Part shown: positions 42,184 to 51,402 of the stretch, piece after piece
How positions within the stretch are numbered: position 1 is the first letter of the stretch
How the letters are laid out: each line of letters begins with the position of its first letter
Assembly: GCA_963740215.1 (NCBI GenBank)
Contig: CAVUDJ010000015.1
Span: forward strand, 372,001 to 436,000
Length of the DNA stretch: 64,000 nucleotides
From: CAVVAL01 sp963740215
GTDB taxonomy: Bacteria > Actinomycetota > Actinomycetes > Mycobacteriales > Cryptosporangiaceae
Direction of reading: 5' to 3'
Translations under genes and position numbers: made by a program
The notes under the pieces: model-generated
Database searches by the model: none
Told to the model about the DNA's origin: nothing
What the model saw: only the letters and a program-made list of their open reading frames with translations

Positions 42184-43520
42184 CTAGAGCTGCCCCAGCG
42201 CTGCGGTCTCCTCCGGCCCGGCGTCGCGGGCGCAGCGGAAGCCGGTGAAGATCTGGCGGCGGATCGGGTAGTCCCAGTTGCGGAACGTACCGCGGCAGGC
42301 GAGCTTGTCGGTGGCCCACGATCCCCCGCGGAGCATCTGGAATCTCGGCCCGAAGAACACCTCCGAGTACTCCCGGTACGGGAACGCGGCGAACCCGGGA
42401 TAGCCGGCGAACGTCGACGACGTCCACTCCCACACGTCACCGATGAGCTGGCGCACCCCCAGCGGCGACGCACCGGCCGGGTACGAACCCACCGGCGCCG
42501 GCTGGAGATGGCGCTGGCCCAGGTTGGCGTGCTCGGCGGTGGGATCGTCGTCGCCCCACGGATACCGGCGGGACCGGCCGGTTGCCGGATCCCAGCGGGC
42601 CGCTTTCTCCCACTCGGCCTCGGTGGGCAGCCGCTTGCCTGCCCACCGCGCGTACGCCTCGGCCTCGTAGAAGCTGACGTGCTGGACGGGTTCGTCGGCC
42701 GGCACCGGCTCGTGCACGCCGAACCGCCGCCGCGCCCAACCGTCGCCGTCGCGCTCCCAGAACAGCGGCGCGCCCAGCCGCGGCCTCGACGCGGTGCGCC
42801 CAGCCTGCCGCGGACCACCATCGATCGTCGTCGTAGCCGCCGGCCGCGATGAACGCCTGGTAGTCGATGTTGCTGACCGGCGTCGTGTCGATCCAGTAGG
42901 CGTCCGTCGAGGCCGGGTGCGCGGGCCGCTCGTTGTCGAGCGCCCACGGCTCGGTGGACGTGCCCATGGTGAACTCGCCGGCCGGCACAAGCACCTCGGG
43001 CGGCAGCGGGTCGCCGGAGGCCCTCGGGGGCGGCGGTGCGTGCAGCGCCGGAGCACCCTCCCGGAGCTGGTGGGTGGCGACCATCGTCTCGTCGTGCTGC
43101 TGCTCGTGCTGCAGGATCATGCCGAACGCGAACCCGCTGTCGACCAGCGGCTGACCCTCCAGCGGCACCCCGTCGAGCACGTCGAAGACCTTGTCGCGGA
43201 CGGTGGCCACGTACCGCCGAGCCTCAGCCGGCCCGAGCAGCGGCAGTTGCGGGCGGTCGCCGCGCGGGTGGCGGAACGCGTCGTACAGCTCGTCGATGTC
43301 CTGCCGCACCGGTTCTCGCCCGCCGACGTCACGGACCAGCCACAACTCCTCCTGGTTGCCGATGTGGGCGAGGTCCCAGACGAGCGGCGACATCAGCGGC
43401 GAGTGCTGCCGGGTCAGATCGTCCTCGTCGACAGATTCCGTGAGGACCGCGCTGCGCCGGCGGGTGCGCTCCAGCTCGGCGGCGATGCGGGCCCGGAGTT
43501 CGACATCAGGCAGTGGTCAC
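42184..43520 (-). CDS. egtB: Ergothioneine sulfoxide synthase EgtB, frameshifted twice
   Basis: The DinB_2 half includes DLAHIGNQEELWLVRD and LQHEQQHDETM (iron-binding His). The FGE-sulfatase half includes VPAGEFTMGTS, LPTEAEWEKAARWDP, GDVWEWTSS and LRGGSWATD. One extra base near 43505 separates the GTG 43520 start from the body, and one extra G near 42782 splits the two halves; total length 1337 is 445 codons plus two. It joins hercynine to gamma-glutamylcysteine with O2. The start overlaps the egtA stop (GTGA). Confidence 0.9.
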
Positions 43521-44803
43521 GCGATCCCCTCCCGAGGCTCGGTCCAGTCGTGTGCGGGCGATCGGCCGCGCAGCGTGTACTGCTCGGCGAACGCGGCGAC
43601 GGTGTCCCTGGTCTCGGGCTTGGTCGCAGCCAGCCCGTCGACCGCCGCCGCCATGACGCCACGCGCGGCTCGTGCCAGCTCTGGATCGTCGAGGCCGACG
43701 CGGGCGGCGCTGAGCCACTCTCCGGCGACCGGCTCGGCGGCGGCGAGGGCCGCGTCGAGGGCGGCCGGGTCGGCGCTGAGCGACCACAGCACCGCCGACG
43801 GCACGACCCAGCCGTCGCCGGGCTGCGCGTCGACGTACCGGACTTCGAGGTGCCCCTGGGCCCGGACCGGCGGGAAGAGCGTGGTGAGGTGGTAGTCGAG
43901 ATCGGCGAAGGTGGGCGGCGCGTCGAGCGCGCCGTCGATCCAGTCGGCGAACGTGACGCCCTCCGGTACGCCCCACGGGTGTCCCTCGCACCGAACGCAG
44001 AGCACCGGGGCGTCCAGCGCGTACCGGGCGTACGCCGCGCGGGGATCGGCATGGGACGACGGAACGCCCCGCGCCGCGTCGAGCCGCGACCACGCCCGCT
44101 GCCGTGACGAGCGCCAGCCCGTGGACGACCCGGCGTGCACCGGCGAGTTGGCGAAGATCGCGACCAGCGCGGGGCCGAGCGCGTGCAGCGCGTCCCACCG
44201 GGCGGCCAGATGCTGCTCCGTGCCGGCGTCGAGGCAGACCTGGACGGCGGCCGTGGAGCACATCATCGTGCGGCCGTCAGGCCCGGAGCGGTTGAAGAAC
44301 GACTCCATCGCCGCGTATCGCGGGAGGTCGAGAAGGCGTTCGGGCGGGCGGTACGGATCGATGCCGTGGCCGCTGATCGTGAGACCGGCCCGGGCCAGTG
44401 CCGCGCGGAGGGTTTCGCTGTCGCTCGCTACGTCGGCGAGGCAGTCATCGAGGGAACTGGCGGGCTGGGAGGAGAGCTCGACCTGCCCGCCGGGCTCGAC
44501 CGTGACGGTGGAGCCTCGGGGTAGCTGCGGTGGTGCGCTGTGGTGCTGGTCGGTGCGGGGCTGGTTCGGATGGTCGGGGCGGAGGTGCCGGGGGCCCCAC
44601 TTCCCGAGCGCCTCGGCGAGCCGGGCGGGCGTGAGAGGGGCGGCGGGGTCGTGCGCGTCGTGTACCAACCACTCCAGCTCGACGCCCACCAGCCGCGGTG
44701 GGCCGATCTTGAAACACACCAGGCCGACGTAGTGTTCGGCCACGTCACGGGTGCTGACCACCTCGTCAGCCGACCGTGGCACAGCAGCCTCGGGACGCGT
44801 CAT
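43517..44803 (-). CDS. egtA: Glutamate-cysteine ligase EgtA
   Basis: About 428 residues, intact. VGVELEWLVHD and STVTVEPGGQVELSSQP are the GCS2-type ATP/glutamate motifs, with MMCSTAAVQVCLDAG and HLEVRYVDAQPG further on. It supplies gamma-glutamylcysteine to EgtB. ATG 44803 has GGAGGA eight bases upstream; the ATG at 44821 is an alternative. It is first in egtA-B-C-D, which lacks egtE in this window, so the final C-S lyase is encoded elsewhere. Confidence 0.9.
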   Translation of the reverse strand: MTRPEAAVPRSADEVVSTRDVAEHYVGLVCFKIGPPRLVGVELEWLVHDAHDPAAPLTPARLAEALGKWGPRHLRPDHPNQPRTDQHHSAPPQLPRGSTVTVEPGGQVELSSQPASSLDDCLADVASDSETLRAALARAGLTISGHGIDPYRPPERLLDLPRYAAMESFFNRSGPDGRTMMCSTAAVQVCLDAGTEQHLAARWDALHALGPALVAIFANSPVHAGSSTGWRSSRQRAWSRLDAARGVPSSHADPRAAYARYALDAPVLCVRCEGHPWGVPEGVTFADWIDGALDAPPTFADLDYHLTTLFPPVRAQGHLEVRYVDAQPGDGWVVPSAVLWSLSADPAALDAALAAAEPVAGEWLSAARVGLDDPELARAARGVMAAAVDGLAATKPETRDTVAAFAEQYTLRGRSPAHDWTEPREGIA

Positions 44804-44976
44804 CCGCAGCTCCTCCGTCATCGCCGGCTCCCATCATTGCCACAAGATCGGGCGATCGGCACCTCGATGAGGATGGAACTTGGGTACGACAGATTTCGGT
44901 TGGTGAACGTCACGTGACTGGCGGGTAACCAGCGGACCACCCCTTGCCGCCGACCCAATTGCCCGCTACCGTCCAG

Positions 44977-44992
44977 ATTGGTCTGGACCAAT
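44977..44992. promoter_or_regulatory. GntR/DasR-like palindrome upstream of egtA
   Basis: ATTGGTCTGGACCAAT is a 16-bp near-perfect palindrome, about 175 bp upstream of egtA and between it and the dctA terminator. It matches the DasR dre pattern at 13 of 16 positions and is typical of GntR/HutC operators. Which gene it controls is unclear. Confidence 0.4.
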
Positions 44993-45038
44993 TGCGGTGG
45001 TACGTACGTGGCCGGCCGGTCCGTGGCCGCACATGCGT

Positions 45039-45078
45039 CGCGGTGGGACCCCGCCGGCAGGGGGCGGGTCCCACCGCG
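45039..45078 (-). terminator. Hairpin after dctA
   Basis: Perfect 13-bp arms CGCGGTGGGACCC / GGGTCCCACCGCG with a 14-nt loop, beginning 20 bp past the dctA stop. Confidence 0.75.
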
Positions 45079-45097
45079 GCTGCGGTGCTAAGCGTTT

Positions 45098-46469
45098 TCA
45101 CGCCAGCGCGGGTTCCAAGGTCTTGGGGGCGGCGGCGGGCTCGGCCGGCTGGTCGGTGGCGAGCAGCGAGTCCACGTCGACCAGGTCCGGGTCGTCCAGC
45201 ACGGCCTGGAACCGCTCGTTGTCGAGGTCGCCCTGCCAGCGGGCGATCACCATCGTGGCGACGCCGTTGCCGATCAGGTTGGTCAGCGCGCGCGCCTCGG
45301 ACATGAACCGGTCGATGCCGACGATCAGCGCGATGCCCACCACTGGGATCGTGTCGCCGAACGCCGCCAGCGACGCCGCGAGCGTCACCAGCCCGGCGCC
45401 GGTCACGCCCGCCGCACCCTTGCTGGAGATCAGCATGAACACCAGCAGCCCGATCTGCGTCGCGATCGAGATCTCGGCGCCGGTGGCCTGGGCGATGAAG
45501 ATCGCGCCCATCGTCAGGTAGATGCAGGTGCCGTCGAGGTTGAACGAGTACCCGGTCGGGATCGTCAGGCCCACCACGGACTTCTTCGCGCCGGCCGACT
45601 CCAGCTTGACCAGCATCCGCGGCAGGACGGTCTCGCTGGACGACGTGCCGAGCACGATGAACAGCTCGTCCTTGATGAACCGGATGAACTTGAAGATGTT
45701 GAACCGCGCCACCGCCGCGACCGCGCCGAGAACGCCGACGATGAAGACGATGCACGTCAGGTAGAACGTCCCCATCAGGAACGCGAGGCTGCTCAGCACC
45801 TTGTCGCCGTAGAGGCCCACGGTGAACGCCATGCCGCCGAACGCGCCGATCGGAGCGGCGTACATGATGACCTTGATCACGCCGAACATCACCTGGCCGA
45901 CGGCGTCGATCGCCCTGACTATCGCGGCGCCGCGCGAGCCCATGAACGTGATCGCCACCGCGACGAGGATCGCCACCACCAGCACCTGGATCAGCTGGCC
46001 GTCGGTGAACGCGCTCACCACCGACGTCGGCACCAGACCGAGGATGAAGCCCGGTCAGGCCGCCCTCCCCCTCAGCGGTCTTCGCGGCCTCGATCGTCTT
46101 CGTGGCGACGCTCTCGTCAATCGCGATGTCCAGGCCGGCTCCCGGCTTGAACAGGTTGATCGCGACCAGGCCGATCGTGAGCGCGACCACCGTCAGCACG
46201 GTGAAGTAGGCGATCGTCCGCCCGGCGAGCTTGCCCGCCTTCGCGAGGCTGCCCAGGCCAGCGATCCCGACGACGACCGTGCAGAAGATCGTCGGCGCGA
46301 TCACCATCTTCACCAGCGCCACGAACAGGTCGGCGAGCCATTTCATCTCCGCCGCCTGAGCCGGAAATGCCAGCCCGACGGCGATACCGAGCGCGATCGC
46401 CACCAGCACCCAGAAGTAGAGATGCTGGTAGAGACGCTTCTTTCGGGGAGGGGCGGAAGTCAGGGTCAT
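45098..46469 (-). CDS. C4-dicarboxylate:cation symporter DctA-like (DAACS family), frameshifted
   Basis: The N-terminal frame from ATG 46469 (GAGGAG five bases upstream) encodes LYFWVLVAIALGIAVGLAFP and KMVIAPTIFCTVVVGIAGL. The rest, VPTSVVSAFTDGQLIQVLVV ... LGTSSSETVLPRMLVKLES ... IPTGYSFNLDGTCIYLTMGA, is one frame away. One extra G in GGG (CCC at 46050-46052) accounts for this. SSSETVLPR and the NLDGT helix are DctA/GltP substrate-site signatures. It would import succinate, malate or fumarate. A TAXI lipoprotein and two-component genes follow in the opposite arm. Confidence 0.88.
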
Positions 46470-46595
46470 CGTCACTCCTCGGACGGGGGCGGGGTGGCTG
46501 TGATCGTCGCCACGGGCGCTGCCGGCCCGGAAGTGCGAGGCCCGAAACTTAGGGTCGCCCTTACGTAACGCGCTGAACCCTTATCGGCGCGCGAC

Positions 46596-46665
46596 CCGCC
46601 TCCCTCGCCCTCGCCCGGGCCGAGCCCTCGCCCTCGCCCTCGCCTCGCCGTCACCCTCGCCCGGC
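46596..46665. repeat. CCCTCG simple-sequence run
   Basis: Imperfect CCCTCG/CGCCCTCG units in the 312-bp gene-free gap 46470-46781, immediately before repeat A1. No coding or structural signal beyond the repeats is seen. Confidence 0.6.
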
Positions 46666-46742
46666 GCCGAACCGGACTTTCCGGGAAGCCGTGCCTACAA
46701 CGGACGCTGGCGCCCCACTTTGTCCCGCAAGTCCGTTTCGGC
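46666..46742 (+). repeat. Structured intergenic repeat, copy A1
   Basis: 77 bp. Outer arms GCCGAACCGGACTT / AAGTCCGTTTCGGC pair, and an inner CGGGA pairs with TCCCG. Shares CGGGAAGCCGTGCCT and GTCCCGCAAGTC with A2 and A3. It lies 40 bp upstream of the TAXI gene and is repeated in the same orientation just after it. Confidence 0.8.
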
Positions 46743-46781
46743 TTCGGCGCCCGCGACCAGCGTGCGACCTATGCTCGCCAC

Positions 46782-47712
46782 GTGCAGATGTCCCGCCGGG
46801 CGTTCCTGCTCGGCTCCGCCGCCGCGGTGGTCGCGGCCTGCGGCGACAGCCCGCCGCCGTCGCCGGGTCATCTGCGCATCGCCACCGGCCCGCCCGGCGC
46901 GGTCTACCGGGAGATCGGCGCCGCACTCGCCCAGGTGCTGGCCGAGCGGTTCCCCGACGCGACGGTCCGCACGATCCCGACCGGCGCCTCGGTCGACAAT
47001 CTCCGGCTGCTGCACCGGCGCGGCACCGAACTGGGGTTCAGCTCCGTGGACGCCGCCGTCGCCGGCCTGGACGCCGGGGTGCCGCGCGAGACCACCGCGA
47101 TCGCGCGACTCTACGACAGCTTCATCCAGCTCGTCATCCGCGACAACGGGTCGATTCACAACCTTGCCGACCTGCACGGACGCACCGTCTCCACGGGCGC
47201 CGCCAACTCGGGCACGGAGTTCATCACACGACGGATACTCAAGCTACGACCTGAAGGTACGCCCGAAGACGATCGTCATGGACCAGGCCGCCGCCGCGAC
47301 CGCCCTCGTCGACGGCCGCATCGACGCGTTCTTCACGCTGACGGGCATACCGACGCCCGCGATCACCGGCCTGCTCAGCCGCGTCAAGCTGCGGATCGTG
47401 GAGCTCGGCGACCTGGTCAAGCCGATGAACGAGCAGTTCGGCGAGCTGTACGCGCCGGCCACGATCGCCTCGTCGGCCTACCCCGGAATCGACGCTACGC
47501 AGACGATGACAGTGGCCAACCTGCTGTTGGTCCAGCCGGACTTCTCCGACGACCTGGTGGAGGAAATCACCAGGACGCTGTTTGCTGAGCGGGCGCGGAT
47601 CGCGCGCGGGCACCAGGAGGCGAACCGGATCAACGTCCGCACCGGCATCGCGACCAGCCCGATCCCACTCCACCCCGGCGCAGCGCGCTACTACCGGGCC
47701 GTCAAGCGCTAG
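46782..47712 (+). CDS. TAXI-family solute-binding lipoprotein, frameshifted
   Basis: A signal with lipobox AVVAAC (Cys20) is followed by HLRIATGPPGAVYREIGAAL and GAANSGTEFITRRILK in frame 1, and by VMDQAAAATALVDGRIDAFF and LTGIPTPAITGLL in frame 2. One extra base near 47245-47255 explains the shift (931 bp equals 310 codons plus one). TAXI proteins bind dicarboxylates or amino acids for TRAP transporters, but no TRAP permease is nearby. Adjacent DctA and two-component genes suggest a co-sensor role. ATG 46788 is an alternative start. Confidence 0.82.
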
Positions 47713-47787
47713 TGAACCCGACTTTCCGGGAAGCCGTGCCTATGTCGGGCACGCTCGCCCCAATTTGTCCCGCAAGTCCGGTTCGGC
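47713..47787 (+). repeat. Structured intergenic repeat, copy A2
   Basis: Same orientation as A1, about 1.05 kb away, bracketing the TAXI gene. Shares ACTTTCCGGGAAGCCGTGCC and TTTGTCCCGCAAGTCCG. It starts right after the TAXI stop and provides the last 15 codons and stop of the convergent histidine kinase gene. Confidence 0.8.
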
Positions 47788-49164
47788 CGGCCGGCAGCCG
47801 GTTCCGCGGGCCAGGCGGATCCGTACGTCGAGACCGTGCGGCTCCACCGGCAGCAGGTCGAGCTGCCCGCCCGCTGCCTCCACCACCTCGCGGCAGATCG
47901 CCAACCCGAGCCCGGTACCGCTGACGTTCTGCTGCTCCCGCCCGCGCCAGAACCGCTCCACAGCGTGCTCGCGCCCGGACGCATCCAGGCCGACGCCGTC
48001 GTCGCGAACGTGCAGGTCAACAGTGCGCTCACCAGCAACGGCGGTGACAGCAACCTCCGAGCCGCCGGACAGCCGCGCCGCGTTGCCCACCAACTCGTCC
48101 AGGACGTGTCCGAGGCCGTCCCCAGGGGCGATCACCTGCACGTCCGCCGGTACGTCGACGGCCAGCGCCATCTGGGCGCGATCGAGCCCGGATCGCCACA
48201 CCGGTTCGTGCTTGGACACCACCGCCGCGAGCGCCACCGGCACGGGCGCGGTCGAGGCGCTCTCCACGCGGGTCAGCGCCAGCAGCGAGTCGAGGATCCG
48301 GCCCATCTCCTCGGCCTCGTGCACGGCGTCCGCGTGCAGCTCGCGCCCGTCGTCGTCGACGTGCGGAGCCAGGTTCTCGACCGCCAGCCGCAGGCTCGCC
48401 AGCGGGTTGCGAAGCTGGTGCGAGGCGTCGGAGACGAACGTCCGCTGCCGGGACAGGGTGCGCACCACGACGTCGGCCATGCCGTTGAACGAGGCCACCA
48501 TTCGCTGCAGCTCGGGCGGTCCGCGCAGAGCGCTGGGGCGGGCATCCAGCCGGCCGGCGCCGATCGCCGTGCTCGCCTCGTCCAGGTCGCGCACGGGACG
48601 CAGCACCCACCGCGACACCGGCACCGCCACGAACACCGCGAGCAGCAGCGGCACCACGCCGAGCGCGCCGAGGGCCAGCCAGCGTCGCAGCACGCCGGCG
48701 CGGAGCCGGTCGGTCGGCGAGACCGTGACGACGGCCGCAACCACCGCACTGTCACGGCCGACCGGGTCGACGATCACCATCGGGTCCTGCCGCCACGGCC
48801 ACACGGTGCGGATCCGGTCGCCACGGAAGCCGGCGAACGCCGTCGCGAGCCCGGCCCTCACCGCGGGATCGTCCAGGTCGGGGCTGTTACGCGAGGTGAG
48901 CAGCGGCCGGCGGTCGGGGGCCACGATCGCCACCGAGATCCCGTACAGCTCCTCGTACCGGCCGATCTCCTGCTCCAGCATCGCCGTGCGGTCAGTTCGC
49001 AGGCCGACCTCGGCGAGCGCGACGAACCGCTCGCTGTCGGCGAGCCGGTCGAGGTAGGTGGCCTGGGTCTCGCGCTGCGCGATGATGCCGGCGAGCGGCA
49101 GGCCGAGCGCGACGAGCAACGCGGCGAAGAGGGGAACCAGCACCAGGAGCAGCCGCCGCGACAC
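47740..49164 (-). CDS. Sensor histidine kinase
   Basis: 474 residues. TM1 (residues 4-29), an extracytoplasmic sensor of about 120 residues, TM2 near 165-185, HAMP, then HisKA with H-box DASHQLRNPLASLRL, N-box DELVGNAARLS, G1 RDDGVGLD and G2 GTGLGLAI. It pairs with the response regulator one base upstream. Its last 15 residues (from AEPDLRDKLGR) are encoded by repeat A2 and are probably not ancestral. The TctE-like layout beside a binding protein suggests organic-acid sensing. Confidence 0.88.
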   Translation of the reverse strand: MSRRLLLVLVPLFAALLVALGLPLAGIIAQRETQATYLDRLADSERFVALAEVGLRTDRTAMLEQEIGRYEELYGISVAIVAPDRRPLLTSRNSPDLDDPAVRAGLATAFAGFRGDRIRTVWPWRQDPMVIVDPVGRDSAVVAAVVTVSPTDRLRAGVLRRWLALGALGVVPLLLAVFVAVPVSRWVLRPVRDLDEASTAIGAGRLDARPSALRGPPELQRMVASFNGMADVVVRTLSRQRTFVSDASHQLRNPLASLRLAVENLAPHVDDDGRELHADAVHEAEEMGRILDSLLALTRVESASTAPVPVALAAVVSKHEPVWRSGLDRAQMALAVDVPADVQVIAPGDGLGHVLDELVGNAARLSGGSEVAVTAVAGERTVDLHVRDDGVGLDASGREHAVERFWRGREQQNVSGTGLGLAICREVVEAAGGQLDLLPVEPHGLDVRIRLARGTGCRPAEPDLRDKLGRACPT

Positions 49165-49165
49165 G

Positions 49166-49828
49166 TCAACCCCGCAGCCGGTATCCGATGCCGCGGACCG
49201 TCTCGATCGTCACGGCGTCGCCGAGCTTGGCCCGCAGTGCGGCGACGTGGACGTCGAGAGTGCGCGACGGTGCCTCGAACGACGCCTGCCACACCTGGTC
49301 GAGCAGGTGGTCGCGCGTGCACACGACGTCCGGCCGGGCGGCGAGTGTCGCCAGGAGGTCGAACTCCTTGCGGGTGAGCGTCAGCTCGGCGCCGGCCAGG
49401 GACGCGGTGCGGCTGGCGAGATCGACCGTCAGCGGACCGACGTCGTACGTGACGCCCTCGTCGCCGGCGGCTCGCGCCGGGCGGGTGCGGCGGGCAACGG
49501 CCTCGATCCGGGCGAGCAGTTCGCCGACGCCGAACGGCTTCACCACGTAGTCGTCGGCGCCGCTGCGCAGGCCCACGATGCGGTCGCGCTCCTCGGCACG
49601 GGCGGTCACGGCGATGACGGCGACGTTGTCCCGGCGCCGGAGCTTCCGGCAGACCTCGATTCCGTCCGCGTCGGGGAGGCCGAGATCGAGCAGGACGATG
49701 TCGGCCGGGTCGGCGGCGAGCGCGTCGGCGGCCGTCGCCACCCGGCGCACGTCGTACCCGTGCCGGGTCAGCGCAGTGGCCAGCCCACGCGCCACCCGGT
49801 CATCGTCCTCGACGATCAGGATCCGCAC
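49166..49828 (-). CDS. OmpR/PhoB-family response regulator
   Basis: 220 residues. Receiver domain with phospho-acceptor Asp in DIVLLDLGLPDADG, acidic pair EDD near the start and Lys in DDYVVKPFG. C-terminal winged helix (LTLTRKEFDLLATLA ... RTLDVHVAALRAKLG). It is the partner of the kinase whose GTG start is one base past its stop, and the likely regulator of dctA and the TAXI gene. The start is GTG 49828. Confidence 0.92.
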   Translation of the reverse strand: MRILIVEDDDRVARGLATALTRHGYDVRRVATAADALAADPADIVLLDLGLPDADGIEVCRKLRRRDNVAVIAVTARAEERDRIVGLRSGADDYVVKPFGVGELLARIEAVARRTRPARAAGDEGVTYDVGPLTVDLASRTASLAGAELTLTRKEFDLLATLAARPDVVCTRDHLLDQVWQASFEAPSRTLDVHVAALRAKLGDAVTIETVRGIGYRLRG

Positions 49829-49863
49829 GTCAGGAGGCTAACCCCGAGCCGTGGAAACCCCCC

Positions 49864-49922
49864 GAGTTTCGGACTTTTGAGGGTCGCGAGGCCGCAAGAA
49901 CCGCTCAAAAGTCCGAAACTCG
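49864..49922 (-). terminator. Hairpin after cysM (TCGGACTTTTGAGGG family)
   Basis: Perfect 18-bp arms GAGTTTCGGACTTTTGAG / CTCAAAAGTCCGAAACTC, 11 bp beyond the cysM stop. Confidence 0.8.
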
Positions 49923-49932
49923 GCGCAGCGCG

Positions 49933-50883
49933 TTACGCCCAGAGCTGGCCGTCGATCGCCGCTTCCGCCTCCGCGAGCGTGCCCGCGTACGCGCCGGTGG
50001 AGAGGTACTTCCAGCCGCCGTCCGCAACGACGAACGCGATGTCGGCCCGCTCCCCCGCCTTCGCGGCCTTGTGGGCGCTGGCCAGGGCGGCGTGCAGGAT
50101 CGCGCCGGTGGAGATGCCCGCGAAGATGCCCTCCACCTCGATGAGCTGGCGGGTGCGCAGCAGCGCGTCGCGCGGCCCGACCGAGAACCGAGTGGTGAGC
50201 ACCGAAGCGTCGTACAGCTCGGGGACGAAGCCCTCGTCGATGTTGCGCAGGCCGTAGACCAGCTCGCCGTACCGGGGCTCGGCGGCGATGATCTGGACGT
50301 CCGGCACCTTCTCGCGCAGGAACCTCCCGGTGCCCATGAGCGTGCCGGTGGTGCCGAGCCCGGCGACGAAGTGGGTGATCGACGGCAGGTCGCGCAGGAT
50401 CTCCGGACCGGTGGTCTCGTAGTGCGCACGGGCGTTCGCGGGGTTGCCGTACTGGTAGAGCATCACCCAGTCGGGGTGGTCGGCGGCCAGTTCCTTGGCC
50501 ATCGCGACAGCCTGGTTCGAACCACCGGCGGCGGGCGACGAGATGACCTCGGCGCCGTACATCTGGAGCAGCTGGCGGCGCTCGATCGAGGTGTTCTCCG
50601 GCATGACGCAGATCAGCCGGTACCCCTTGAGCTTGGCGGCCATCGCCAGCGAGATGCCGGTGTTGCCGCTGGTGGGCTCCAGGATCGTGTCGCCAGGGCG
50701 CAGCTTTCCCTCTTCCTCGGCCGCCGCGACCATGTACAGCGCGGCGCGGTCCTTGATGGAGCCGGTGGGGTTGCGGTCCTCCAGCTTGGCCCAGATCCGC
50801 ACCTCCTTGCTGGGCGACAACCGAGGCAACCCAACAAGCGGCGTATTACCAAGCGCATCTAGCAGAGACTCATACCGAGCCAT
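49933..50883 (-). CDS. cysM: Cysteine synthase CysM (O-phosphoserine sulfhydrylase type)
   Basis: 316 residues. PLP lysine in NPTGSIKDRAALY, phosphate loop TSGNTGISLAMA, and FVAGLGTTGTLMGTGRFL near the C-terminal domain. Its neighbours cysO and mec, as in M. tuberculosis Rv1334-Rv1336, show that it uses CysO-thiocarboxylate as the sulfur donor rather than free sulfide. It follows cysO at 155 bp, with repeat B1 in between. Confidence 0.93.
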   Translation of the reverse strand: MARYESLLDALGNTPLVGLPRLSPSKEVRIWAKLEDRNPTGSIKDRAALYMVAAAEEEGKLRPGDTILEPTSGNTGISLAMAAKLKGYRLICVMPENTSIERRQLLQMYGAEVISSPAAGGSNQAVAMAKELAADHPDWVMLYQYGNPANARAHYETTGPEILRDLPSITHFVAGLGTTGTLMGTGRFLREKVPDVQIIAAEPRYGELVYGLRNIDEGFVPELYDASVLTTRFSVGPRDALLRTRQLIEVEGIFAGISTGAILHAALASAHKAAKAGERADIAFVVADGGWKYLSTGAYAGTLAEAEAAIDGQLWA

Positions 50884-50926
50884 AGGTCTTAGTCCTTAAG
50901 TCTCTAGACCTGGAGCCCAGATTAGA

Positions 50927-51040
50927 GATCTAACCTGGAGCCCGCTGAGGTGCCGCGATCGCAAGGCGGAGGAGCCGAAGCGTGCTAATGCACGTGAGGC
51001 GACGACAACGCCGCGAGCGTGGTGCCTCAGCGGGCCGCTC
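50927..51040 (-). repeat. Gene-end repeat, copy B1 (cysO-cysM gap)
   Basis: About 114 bp bounded by an inverted pair CCCGCTGAGG / CCTCAGCGGG. Shares ACCTGGAGCCCGCTGAGGTG, CGCAAGGCG-like and GTGCCTCAG-GGGCCGC blocks with copy B2 (56475). Its edge overlaps the cysO stop codon. ACCTGGAGCCC recurs 25 bp to the left. Confidence 0.7.
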
Positions 51041-51315
51041 ACCCGCCGGCGACAGCGGGGAGGATGGTTACGGAGTCGCCGTCGTTGAGTTTGGTTTCCA
51101 AGGCGCCGGTGAAGCGGACGTCCTCGTCGTTGACGTAGACGTTCACGAAGCGGTGCAGCGCGCCTTCCTCGGTGACCAGCCGGCCGCGCAGGCCCGGGTG
51201 CTGGGTGTCGAGATCGGCGAAGAGCTGCGTCGAGCGTGTCGCCGCCCCCCTGCACCGCCTTCTGGCCGCCGGTATAGGTGCGGAGGATGGTCGGGATGCG
51301 GACCTCGATCGCCAT
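51039..51315 (-). CDS. cysO: Sulfur-carrier protein CysO (MoaD/ThiS-like), frameshifted
   Basis: Starts MAIEVRIPTILRTYTGGQKA, continues one frame away as LFADLDTQHPGLRGRLVTEE and ends TILPAVAGG. Removing one base near 51226 restores a 91-residue protein (Mtb CysO is 93). The C-terminal Gly-Gly, where the thiocarboxylate forms, is intact. It donates sulfur to CysM, and Mec then releases cysteine. A free-standing essential pathway gene with one indel is best explained by sequence error. Confidence 0.9.
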
Positions 51316-51402
51316 CGGGGTGTACTCCTCAGATCTGTGGTTTCACTAGGGGTCGTCAACGCAGGGTGATGCACGCACATTCCGCCACGTGGGCGGAGTA
51401 GC

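Noticed and set aside
40442..43520. Programmed ribosomal frameshifting in egtB, egtC and egtD
   Set aside because: Shifts occur at unrelated sequences without a common slippery site or downstream structure, and egtC needs many; sequence error is simpler.
47740..47784. C-terminal 15 residues of the histidine kinase as a functional motif
   Set aside because: They are encoded by repeat A2 and read through it; the kinase domain is already complete before them.
46666..47787. A1/A2 as terminal repeats of a transposon carrying the TAXI gene
   Set aside because: They are direct rather than inverted, no transposase is present and no target-site duplication is evident. Kept as a repeat finding without a mobile-element call.
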